Below, one piece after another: positions 1-9,669 of a DNA stretch of 64,000 nucleotides. The number at the start of each line of letters is the position of its first letter. Positions within the stretch are counted from its first letter, which is position 1. The DNA comes from Thelephora terrestris. Its lineage: Eukaryota; Basidiomycota; Agaricomycetes; Thelephorales; Thelephoraceae. Position numbers and translations under genes: made by a program. The stretch covers positions 1-64,000 of the forward strand of contig WIUZ02000005.1 of NCBI GenBank assembly GCA_015956445.1, read 5' to 3'. A model generated the notes under the pieces. It worked only from the letters and a program-made list of their open reading frames with translations. It was not told where the DNA came from and ran no database searches.

Positions 1-917
1 GAAGTGTTTTCTCAGACGTCGACAACCCCTGTTCTGATGCAATCGTCCATGACCGCCCAGATTTTGAGGAGCTAAAGGGAAGATCGATCAGGCGGCAGAT
101 CCGGTGACCGCCACAATCCGTCACCTTGCCGTTAATCTCGTCATCGGTGTACCCGAATGAAAGTTCGTTATCGTATGCGATTCGGGCGATCGTCATCTAG
201 GAACAGTGGGTTACGTCCATACAATACGCGCGGATAGACCGACGTCATGCCTGCGAGACAAAGCCAAAACGTTTCTCCGTTCTTGAATGGGTAGGGCGGA
301 TGTGATGGACCAGCGTCTTTCTCTCCGTCAGTCGCGTCTGTCCCGCCGCTCGATTGAGAGAGACGGGCCGAGTGCACAGCTCGTATGTCGACACTTTGTA
401 AAACAGGTTTTCGACTGCAGTCTTGGTCTTCTCATTAACGACAAATCCTCCCCCGACACTAGTCGTAACATTGATACGTCTCAGTAACCTCCAAATTCTG
501 CCCGTTTCATAACGTACCTAAAACGTTCATTCGTAGCCAGCGTATTACCCCCTTCATCGAACGCTGAGAATTTCATGCCGTTAGGGTGCGCGGGTAACAT
601 TTGGTCGTACCTCCAGATCATTTGCCGGTTGCGGTCGTGATGGATCGTGCGATGTCCGCCAGGCATGATAGACTTCGTGTCGAGCATGGCTTGACATCTA
701 GCAAGAATCGTACCTGCGTCTATCGCTTCAGGATCAGAACCTGGGTTATATCGTTCTACGAATGGTCGTGGCGGAGGTTCGAGGGGCTGAGCCTACCTTC
801 CGGACCAAGAAGAATTGCTTGTAGGGTATGATACCTACAATTTTGGGACTCAGCGAACCGCAAGCAGAAGATTTAGCTGGGACTCACCCCTTTCCGGTTG
901 CGGCCGACGAGCCGTAC
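1..917 (-). CDS. L-serine dehydratase (Fe-S type), N-terminally incomplete, runs off the left edge
   Basis: Reading leftward, exons lie at about 888-917, 797-834, 518-755, then from 458 down, 125-196 and up to 71. They carry, in order, YGSSAATGKG, HTLQAILLGPEG, the IHHDRNRQMIWRYDQ block, LPAHPNGMKFSAFD, SVGGGFVVNEKTK, PPYPFKNGET, MTIARIAYDNEL and IWAVMDDCIRTG. This matches the beta domain of iron-sulfur L-serine ammonia-lyases, which deaminate serine to pyruvate. The alpha domain with the Fe-S cysteines should follow below position 1. The usual GPSSSHT segment before YGS is not found above 917, where only non-coding or repeat sequence lies. The exon between about 200 and 430 is hard to splice cleanly. 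The gene may be 5'-truncated, or an upstream exon may have been separated from it. The family call is firm; activity is doubtful. Confidence 0.75.
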
Positions 918-1189
918 CTAGGTCGGATGATCATATTGGTGACATGACAGCTAGGATTTGCTAGACCCATGACCGAGGGGGGCATGGGTTCTCAGGGGTG
1001 AGGTTGGTGTTGCTGGGAGATACAGGTGTGGTTGGGTCTGCATCGTGGTGCAGTCGGGTCCACATTGCATAACCGCCATGTGATCGTGATCGAGGGGCCG
1101 GCGTTGTTGTGATCGAGTCGGCATCTTATCTTGTAAGCACGGTGCGGTCGAGACAGTGTCGTGTAGCAGGGCGCGGTATAGTCCGCGTG
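918..1189. other. No gene seen; GTNGAGTC-type low-complexity repeat
   Basis: This is the space between the serine dehydratase remnant and repeat R1. From about 1076 it holds degenerate units of the type GTCGAGTCGGCGTCGTGTAAG that also occur near 8.6, 20.2, 26.5 and 43.2 kb. I did not find the missing dehydratase N-terminus here. Confidence 0.4.
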
Positions 1190-2386
1190 GTTGAAGCACG
1201 GTTACGGTCGAGTCCGCGTGGTTGAAGCGCGGTGTACTCGAGTCACTGTTGTGGAAGCACGTTGTGGTCGAGTCTGCGTCGTGTAAGTGATGGTGGAGAA
1301 ACTGTTAGTTTAAACGTTGGAGGTAAAGAGCACCTCTTCAGCCGAAATGAAACCTTTGGGGTGGTTTGGCTTTACTTCGTGTGTAGTCTTGATAACATGG
1401 AAATGCTTTTTTAATAACGCGTTAGAAAAGGAGCGCAACGTAGCGGCAACATACCGACATCATCAATGCGGCAACCGCAACGTTTTTTCGTCAACCAACA
1501 AGTGCGAGAACACGTCCGTACACTTTGTTCCAATGGTTTGGACGTGCGACAAACCCCGCATTACAAATCTACGAGGTCAAGGTTGAGCGTTTTGGGGTTC
1601 AAACTGAGACAGCAAGATAACCTGCGACGGCCTGGTTCAGGAGGGAATTCCGTTTCTCGTCGAGATCGACTCAACAGAGGAGACGCGGGAGTGAGAACCG
1701 AGGGGACGATTAGGAGCGACCATGCCAGGTTTGAGGAATGGATCAGGATCGTGCTTCTTGTCGCGAGCGATTTGTCGGTTGGCACGATCCAGGAGGCGTC
1801 CGTAACCTTGTGGAGGTGTACCAGGGCTTTCGTTGAGGGTGCTACCGCCCCGTTGAGCGAAACAACATGTCCGAAGCGACAGAAGCACGATCCGGGTTTC
1901 GCGTGTGTGGTGCCTGTAGGAAGGGGTCGGTGCCAATGTCGGGAGTCGTGATGGGAGAGTCAGGGAAGAAGCGACTCAAATGTAGACAACGTCAAGGGTG
2001 AGGCGCAGTCAGCCACACAAAGACCGGGACTAGGTTGAGGACGTCACCATTGATCGAATGGGGGGAGTTGGCAGCCTAGAGAATCCGGTCAGGGCGGGGA
2101 ATCCCAAGTGCTCAGAGTGAGGATGAGGGGACGTACCTGCTATCTGCTGACAGTTTTGGCGACCTCCGCACCAATGATGAGTTTCATCGCCGCCGAACCA
2201 GAGCCTTCGATAAGAGTCTACGATACGCAGGCCGGGACCATCTGCAGCGACCTCGAGGACCAGGTAGGAGTTGACCTTGAGTCGAATTCATTGAATGGAC
2301 TTGAGAGTGGGCTCAAGAGCATTTTCTTGGTGGTGGGGTCGGTGTTGGGAAAGGATCCTTGGAGCGATGGGCGGATTGGAAGGTAG
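1190..2386 (+). repeat. Dispersed repeat R1, copy 1 (about 1.2 kb)
   Basis: Near-identical over about 1 kb to 20228-21283. It begins with degenerate GTCGAGTC...GTTGAAGCACGG units and ends at GGCGGATTGGAAGGTAGGTG. Copy 1 has an extra segment at about 1310-1395 and about 30 bases near 1676-1706 that copy 2 lacks. Open frames exist on both strands, but none shows a domain I recognise and they differ between copies. It looks like a non-autonomous or decayed mobile sequence. No terminal inverted repeats or target duplication were seen. Confidence 0.7.
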
Positions 2387-2397
2387 GTGCCCCGATA

Positions 2398-4760
2398 TCA
2401 AACGGGTCGAACGGCTTGCCACCGGCGAAGAATCAGATCTTCCAAAGTCACCCAGCCAGTTTTGGGTACGTGTTCCTTCGCAAACTGCCTTTGCGACCGC
2501 TTTTTTCTGCAAGAACAAACAATGAGTCAAGTTCACCATGCTCTTCTTACACCTCGAAAGCATCACGTTCGTCCGCCTCATGTTCTTCGTGAACCCCAGA
2601 GATGACGTTCGGACGACCGAGACTACGATGTGGTCTTTCTCGTTTCCCTGGAAATAGTCGACGTTGAACACGGCGTTTTCCCAGGTGAGGCCTGCCGTCT
2701 TGAGCGCGTTCTCGATCGCGTTTCGTTGGGCACCGTAAGGGGTGATGATCTTGAAGTTTTTGCCCTCCTGGATGTGTTGCTTGGCTATACGGACTGCGGC
2801 TTGAATTTCGCCCTTGCTCTAAACAGGGCGCGGATTTTCAGCCTCAGCGATGGATTCGTGTTTGGAGAGAGCCTTGCATACCCAACTAACACCCTTCTTG
2901 GTCTCCCCTCCGTTGCTCACGCCAACGAAGCGACAGCAGGTTCGAGTCGAATATTGCGTTCGGTGTGGAGTTTCGAAGAGTAGACGTGGCGAGATATAAA
3001 GCTTCTGATGATTGTTGGCATTCGATCTGATAAGAAAGAGAAAACGTGATGATCAGCTTGGGAGAGGAAGAAAACATACGTTGGGTATTGAGGAAGACTT
3101 CATTGTCCCTGAGGTACGACCACTCAAACACGCTCCTTAGCTCCGGGATGTCCTCTTGTCCGTAAGGAGCCGCTATAGCGTCGTGAACCCACAGTCCATG
3201 ACCCTGTTCCCCGACAGCATACTTGTCGTGCAAAGGATGACCCGACTTCCCATCAAGAGACCTTCATTGTCGACTATTGACTTTTGGAACTCCCCAGAGT
3301 CGATCATGTTGTCGAGGATGGCTTCGTACAGATGTTCATGCCTTGAGTGCCATTCGGCCTCGGTCAATCAAAGAGAACGAGGTAGCATATTCAGAAAAGC
3401 ATTACCAGTCGAAATGGGAATCCTGCGAGACGAGGAGCTTGAAATACAAGAAACTAGAGTCGACAAATTTCTCCGCGACGTTTATTGACTGCGACGTTTG
3501 ACTGCGCAATGACCCAGACTGTATTTGACCCGCGCTCTGCGACTTTTCTCTGTACAGCGGCCGCGATTACGGTGGTCTTGCCGGTCCCTGGCGGCCCCTG
3601 TTACCCGCTGTGAGCCGAACCAAGGCAACAAGGATGCGTGAGCTTACAACAACGACAACGCGGCGGTCTTCCTCCTCATTACTAAGGCACTTCTCCCCTG
3701 CCTTCCTCTGAGGTGCGTTCAAGGGCCGGTAGGTAAAGTTGATCTTGGGCTGAGTCTTGGGCATCTTGGGCCGCTTCAACGTGTGAAGTGGAAATCCGGG
3801 AAGAAAATCTTTCGTACAAACGGGCTAGAAAGGAGTGCACCTGCACCCTCGAAAGCGCCTAAGACCAGACTCGCGCGGGAGGTTCCAGCGATGGTGAGGC
3901 CCTCCTTGCCAACCGTGACGACGTATTCGATTTTGGCAGTTTCACTGAATTTGGTCTTCGGGGCGACCTCGACAGATTTGCCTGAAACTCCCTTCACGCG
4001 ACCTTTGAATTTGCCTTGGTCAGTTTTGAAACGGAGGTGCTATGCGGGACCATCCGACAGATCAATCAGGTGTGATGCTGGAGGGCGTAAAAAAAATAGG
4101 CCCTCACCTGGTCCTCAGACTTCCGGATGCGATTTTTGAAGCGTGTGCCTTAAGATCTAGGCCGCGCTTGGTGACACCGATCTCAGGGCTGATGTCGTTT
4201 TTGGTGTAGTGGGGTTTCAAAGAATCCAAACGATTGGTATCTCGGACGCATTTGCACATCCGTTCCAGGTCCTAACGCGGAGAGCAGTCAGATAGAAACC
4301 AGACATGGCTGAAAATTGGAATGTGCCTCCTTGACCTTGATTGATGTGCCAACCGCACCCAGCTTGTTGAGAGGAGTCCCTGCACTTTGATGTAGCAAGC
4401 CCAAGCGCGTAAAGCAAACAGGTCTGGGTTTGATCGGTCGAACCGCTGTTCAGCGAAAGTTTTTCTCAGGGCGCGTAAGTCAAGGGAATACTAGGTTTGC
4501 GCTCGCCCAAGAACGGACTTATAAGCGGCCACGGAGCCCTGCGTGTCTTTATCTGAGGTGATATCAAACGCGGTGCGGATGAAGAGTCCCAGATCCAAGT
4601 AAAGCGCAGCGGTGATGCGCTCCATGAAAAACCCATGCTTTTCCAACGAAGTCTTGCAAGAAATCTCGTTCCCCAATATTCACTTCTGGCGGTTCACTCT
4701 CCCTTCTTACCGGCAGCGAAGACGGCGTCGCGGACGTAGGGTATGAGGGGGGCCAGGATC
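2398..4760 (-). pseudogene. UPF1-like SF1 RNA/DNA helicase, decayed
   Basis: Recognisable helicase blocks lie in the right order on the minus strand: EEEDRRVVVV then GPPGTGKTTVIAAAV (Walker A, 3572-3597), AQSNVAV, LYFKLLVSQD, HEHLYEAI, GSRVILCTTSML, YGQEDIP, the QHRMP box after an intron near 3050, FNVDYFQGNEKDHIVVSVVR, and MRRTNVMLSRCKKSM. The C-terminal VTLEDLILRRW ends near 2398. The gene is broken. There is one extra base in the NVAV segment near 3490. The stretch that should hold the Walker B DEASQ is missing between GFTTL and YGQ. A +1 shift precedes CRFVGVSNGG, an in-frame stop follows ENPRPV, and a further shift lies in an A-run near 2500. The part above 3800 is poorly resolved. It sits tail-to-head with the dioxygenase gene, on the same strand. 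Confidence 0.75.
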
Positions 4761-5002
4761 AAGTTGTTGTTTTGGAAGAAGACGTTGGCGCTGTGCTTAC
4801 CCCGGTAGTTGCCGAGATGTTGGGAATCGGTCACATGGCTTAAGATTAGGCAGTAACTTATACGGCAAACATATATATTTGTTGTCTAATCAAGCCCAGC
4901 GGGAAGTTGCTCGCCGTCACCCCAACCGACGGCATCCAGATGTTTGTCATCAAACTTTGGCTAACAGCACCCCGATACCTCGTTGTTAGACGGTGCTAAG
5001 AA

Positions 5003-6731
5003 CTAATCGAGAACGTTAAACATATGGGAAGGATCGTCCCACCAAGCATTCCCGCTTTTATCTTTGTTCCCTTTTGGACCGCCATACGCCAACCACCGAA
5101 ACAGGCCCGAAGAGTTGTACTGAACAATAGACAGCCTCTTCTCTCCTTCTTGGATGGCGATGTTGAAGTGCGTGAGAATCGCAGAGGGTAGCATGATGGT
5201 GGAGTATGGTGGAAATTCCACCGCAATGCCGAGTTCCCAGAGGACAAGATGTCCTCCCAGTCTAGGATCGTAGGTTCCTAGGCTAGTGACAGCACACCAA
5301 CCCCAGGCAAGGTTCTTATAGTCCCTGTGGGGGAAATTGCAGACCTTCCCACCCAGGTTGAACGTCACTGCGGAGTACGGGCCTTCGTAGATTGTCTTGA
5401 AGCGTTTGTTTTCGTTCTTGAGCTTTTCCAGACTTTCGGTGACGAAGTTGCACAAGGAGGGTGCATACGTTGAGGTGGTAGCTGAAAAGTCGCCTCAGCC
5501 GTAGACGCAGCATTGGGAAAGCTCATGCTCACCTCTAGTAAATCCAACTAGTCGACGCATTCCTAAATGTTCAACAAAAGACTTGGCGGTCTGAAAGGTG
5601 CTTCTTGACGCTATCTTGAGTTGGCCTGGGTGCTGGAAAGACAGTAAGGATCGTGAAACCTGCCAGATAACAAACGAACCTTAGACCCTCCGCCATAAGA
5701 TAGCCCCATGGAAACTGCAACGTGATGTCCACGGCCGTCCCTTTTCCTTTTGGCCCACTTCTCAGGGGTGCATTTGTTTGCTGCGTCCATTTTACCTTCT
5801 AGATCTCGAAGGGAATCTACGAAACTAGCGTCGTTTGGCCTTCCTGCAAGGAGAGCCACTAGCTCCTTTGACCGGGTGAGAATAGGCTTTGTGGTGCTGA
5901 AATTACAGTGAGAAACTGGAGTGAAACAGGAAACGTAACGTTGCTCACATTCCGTCCCAGCTCACCACCTTTAGTCCCATCAACTCAACCTCCTCCAACG
6001 TGTACAACTTGTTGGATAGATTTTCCATACGCGAGCCCCGAAGCTCGGCCCAGCTCACAGCTGCGTGGACTGCTTCGCCAGCAGCCTTCTTTTCCCTCCC
6101 ATTTTGCATGTGTTCCCTTCGGGACAAGTTTCGGACAGGTGGGTTCCGTTTGTACCTCTTGGACTGGTGACTCTGTTCGCCTTCCTTCTGGGCACGTCGC
6201 CGTCGTTTTTTGGAGGGTCGTTGGGTTTCGGCAACGGAAACGGCAAACGGTACGGCATCGGTGGACGGTTGGGCCTGGACGGTGATGGTGGGCGGCGTGG
6301 CGCTGGCGGATGGGCGGGCCTGAACGGTATCGGCGAGCAGAATTTTGCAAACGAACGGGGTATCATCCACGGCGGTGGGGTTGTTGGCAGGTGAACCATC
6401 TGCAGAGGCACAACACGGGCAATCGCTGTCAATCGACGACAGCGAGGAGAGCGATGAAAGGCTCCACGACCGCGGTCGGCAAAAGAGACGGTCCTGGATT
6501 GCCATAGATTTCTCAACGGCATCGTTGATGTGAATATCGACGTCTAGAAATATGGACTTTTCTCTATCAGAACGAGAATGCCGGGATAAATAACACATAC
6601 TAACCTCCGTACAAGAGCTTTTCTCCGCATCGGCTTTAGCCCTTTGCACAGCTGGGGAATTCTGACGAAGCCGCAAATTTCTGCGACGGTTAGCGGACGT
6701 AATTTTGGACAACAAAGCACCCTCACTTCAT
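5003..6731 (-). CDS. TET/JBP-like Fe(II)/2-oxoglutarate dioxygenase
   Basis: Exons 6727-6731, 5949-6680, 5680-5896, 5533-5632 and 5003-5481 join in one frame to 510 residues. The N-terminal half is Ser/Pro-rich and very basic (a KKRRRR run and an RYKR patch, probably nuclear). At about 264 comes GRPND, then SYGGGSK near 313-318, the module usually found ahead of fungal TET/JBP domains. The catalytic domain shows PHRD with H403 and D405, GWCAVTSLGTYDP, GGHLVLWEL, LPSAILTH with H456 as third iron ligand, and R467 as probable 2-oxoglutarate contact; it closes with GLFRW. TET/JBP enzymes oxidise methyl groups on DNA or RNA pyrimidines. In Agaricomycetes they are expanded and often linked to DNA transposons. 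All key residues are present. The substrate is inferred from family only. The 5-nt first exon is the weakest part of the model. Confidence 0.85.
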
Positions 6732-6739
6732 ATTGACGG

Positions 6740-7790
6740 ATTGGCGTATTTGTTGCTGGCGGGGATTACGATAAACGGTGGAATCTGACTATTGATGGGG
6801 CAGCGAGGTTGAAGTTGAGGCCGTGAAAGATAGCCAGAACCAAGCAGGTTCCCAACGAACTGGAGGCGGGGTACAGAAACCGTGCGAAGCTTGACCCTCG
6901 CAGAAGAAACGGACGCGGTCCAACCAGAAGGAACGTGTAAAGCAACTGCAAGCAGAAAAGCTCAAGGAGCTTCTGGTAGCAGTAAACCCAGCAAGGGGGC
7001 GGAACGAATGTAAACGGTGGAATGCACACGGGCGTTGGGTGCTCCGGAGTCCGCTGGCTGTTGATCCGCAGGGCGCTAAGAACCTCGCGGCAACGATCGA
7101 TCGAACTTTTGGTCAGCTCTGCAGCCTCGTGGAAGGAGTTTGAAAATCGCGAACCAAGTACAATATTCCCTTGCTCCTCACTATAAGCGCCATCCAAACA
7201 GAACGCTGCAGCGGTACTCCGAGTTTTACAACCTCGCCAATTCACATCCATCTCGCGCGCCGTAATATTCCAAAATGAATCAAGTGGCACCCCCCCTGAC
7301 CTTTGAAACTGGTCAGCGTTTGTCGCAGTGCTCTGTAAGGCGGTGCAGGCAATCGCAATTCATTTTTCATAGCGTAATCGATAATCAACACGGAAAAGTG
7401 CGGAGATGGCAAAAAAAAACCATGAACGAGGAAATGCAACAGAAGGGAGCATCGATGAATCAGCGCGAGGATGATGGTAACGAGGAGAAGCACGCTCCGC
7501 GGAAAACAAGGGGAGAGATATACATGCTAACCACATTTCCTCCTCGGGGCTTTCCCGGCTCTCCTTCGCTCAGAATAGGGCGTAGGGCGTCGCCAGGCAT
7601 CGTCTTCGATGATGGTGGGTGATTTGTGTCTAAGTTCGGGCGGTGGATATGGGTATTGCGAATGATGTCCCGCCACCTGATATTGGCCCACGCGGTGGTT
7701 ATTCGTCGGGCCGGCGAAAACAGGGAGGGGGTTAATCGGAATCGTTTGCGAACGATGAAGTTTGTGCGGTTGTGGTAAGAGCATGCGCCC
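6740..7790. other. No confident gene; open frames of unknown status
   Basis: On the minus strand an open stretch at 6766-7290 (about 174 codons, ending hydrophobic) and another at 7242-7493 (hydrophobic N-terminus) could be exons of a small membrane protein. I see no domain, no convincing splice chain and no repeat partner. Confidence 0.25.
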
Positions 7791-7794
7791 TCCG

Positions 7795-8300
7795 TCACTC
7801 AGTAGGCGACTGGTGCTGAGATGGAGGGGAGATGGTCCACGATGAAGAAGGTGAGGGTTGTTGCAATGGCGGCTGATGTTGTTGCTGTGGATGCGGGCGT
7901 GGGATAACGGAAAGCTGCGGAGGCTCAGCTCGAGCCTTACCCTTTTCCTGCTTTATGGAACTGCCCCAAGCGTAGGGTCCATCAATATCGATTGGGACTC
8001 GGAATCGGAAAAAACGAGTTTTCTCAAGAGAAGAAGGCCCGTTCTTGAGAGCGAAAGTAAGTCGAACTGCGGAGATCGGGCGTCTGAGGGGCGAGCGAGG
8101 GCGGGCCACATCTCCATAAGCTCGCGGCCGGTGAACGGAGTCGGGAAGCCAAACTGTCGCTCGCCGTTGAGGTTTAGCTCACGGATGAGATGGAGACCTA
8201 CGTCTTGACTGGACGGGCGTTGCGGTGGTGCGACTCTGCTGTGCTGGACACCAGCCTGAGATTTCGTGGCACACCATGTTGAAATATTCTGCCTTTGTTC
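7795..8300 (-). pseudogene. Remnant of an unnamed coding gene
   Basis: Minus-strand peptides ELNLNGERQFGFPTPF and GRELMEMWP lie in one frame (about 8100-8230), SQERAFFS in a second and FFRFRVPIDIDGPYAWG in a third, followed by a Gln/Pro/Ser-rich tail ending at 7795. The blocks look like one protein broken by frameshifts. I have a weak memory of similar blocks in other Agaricomycetes but cannot name the family. Confidence 0.35.
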
Positions 8301-8310
8301 TGTCGTTCCC

Positions 8311-8576
8311 TAAGTTCGCCTTTGAAACCATCAGTGGTAGGCTGGAATCCAGCCTCGAATTCAGAGGCGAGGAGGACGCGATTCGGAATGGGACGATACC
8401 TATAGTCAGCGGAGCGGTCTCAGTTTTTGAACCGGGAGAGACGGACTTGGGTGGGAGCGAGCGGGATGGACGAAAAAGAGATTAAAAAAAAGAAAACTCG
8501 TGCCCGAACAGTTGCTCCGTGCGGAAAAGCGGAGGGAGCATTTTTCGACGCTCAGGAGCAACTGACGAACCCGAAA
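8311..8576 (+). repeat. Dispersed repeat R2, copy 1
   Basis: Nearly identical to 42946-43129, same orientation, including GACGGACTTGGGTGGGAGCG and the A-rich AAAAAGAGATTAAAAAA stretch. The closest match covers 8411-8576; upstream only TTCGCCTTTGA and its surroundings still match. No coding content recognised. Confidence 0.75.
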
Positions 8577-9060
8577 AGGACGTGTGATCGTGATCGAGGA
8601 GCCGGCGTTGTCGTGATTCGAGTCAGCAGGCCGTCGAAAAAAGCAGTTCAATCTCACGAGGCCGTCACCGGATATGATAAGAAAAAAAAACCAATAATAT
8701 TCAACACAACTAGTACAGTACAAGTCCCAGGCGCAACGTAAAGGCAAGGAAAGAAGTGTACCGATTCGCTGAGCTCACGCTTCGCTGCCTTGTTGTTGGC
8801 GCACGAGCTCAGCGATGGAACCGGGTCGCGAATGGTCTGGCGAGGTCATACGAGGACATCCGAGGAGGCGCGATAGGACTCGGCTATTAGACGAGGTGGG
8901 CAATCTTGGGATAATCAGACAAAGCATCAGCAAAACGAGTGAAATCCGATCTGGCCTGAGAGACCGCGGGAGCATTTCCGGCCAGAGATACTCCCAGCCC
9001 CCCTGATTTGGCACGGTGCTGTGAGTTGACGATCGACGCACTGGCAGCGGAGGAGAGGGA
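8577..9060. other. No gene seen; short GTGATCGAG repeat fragment
   Basis: It begins with a GATCGTGATCGAG...GCCGGCGTTGT unit also found at 1076 and 43170. The remainder shows no feature I can support. Confidence 0.3.
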
Positions 9061-9182
9061 AGGCTCGTTAGTTAGACCACCCCCTCTTGTCCCTTAACCT
9101 CGTCCTCCATCTCTTCAGTGCATCGTCTTCTCAGCCATTTCGCCCATTCTCCACGTCGTTCCCACGGGCAGCCTCCTCTCCT

Positions 9183-9480
9183 GCGTTCGGTCACGCGCGA
9201 TCCCCAGGAGGCAACAGGTCTGCGGTTGATGATTATGGCAAGGCAGAAGAGTTTGGCACTTGGCATACAAGCCATGATCAGCGCACCGACTGCCGGTTGG
9301 GTCCCCAAATCGGCCAGGTACTGCGGCAGCGGCCTCACGCCAACTGCCAACGACGAAAGCCAGGTCTTTGTCCCTCCTAGCCCTTGTCTCCGTATTCGTG
9401 AGGGCGTCGACTCCTTCCTCGACAAGGCCGAGAATAGAGTCGAGAAATGGGTCCAGGACGGACCCAACTTCATAAACCAC
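9183..9480 (+). repeat. Dispersed repeat R3, copy 1
   Basis: Shares GCGATCCCCAGG...GCAAGGC(A/G)GAAGAGTTTGGC and following sequence with 42378-42690 (same orientation) and, inverted, with 57430-57620. All copies can encode a hydrophobic ALGIQAxIS...GW(V/I)PK stretch and, in two copies, REGVDSF, but frames are interrupted. This suggests decayed copies of one coding element. Confidence 0.6.
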
Positions 9481-9564
9481 AAAGATTCAACCTGTCAGAG
9501 CCTCAGTGGGGGTGCTCTTGTCAATCGTCAACTCACTCTCAGGAAGTTGTGATAAGGCACGATC

Positions 9565-9669
9565 CAATTGAGGTGGATGTTGGTAAGGTGTTCACGCCCG
9601 ATTGAGGTGGATGTCGGGAACTTGGCGTTTACGCTCGATTGAGGCGGATGTTGTTAAGGCTTCTACGCC
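9565..9669. repeat. Short tandem repeat, three units of about 35 bp
   Basis: Three degenerate units beginning ATTGAGGTGGATGT and ending near ACGC(C/T)C lie head-to-tail. Confidence 0.7.

Noticed and set aside
1466-1951. 161-codon plus-strand frame in repeat R1
   Set aside because: The frame is not preserved in copy 2 (20228-21283), which carries indels; no domain similarity.
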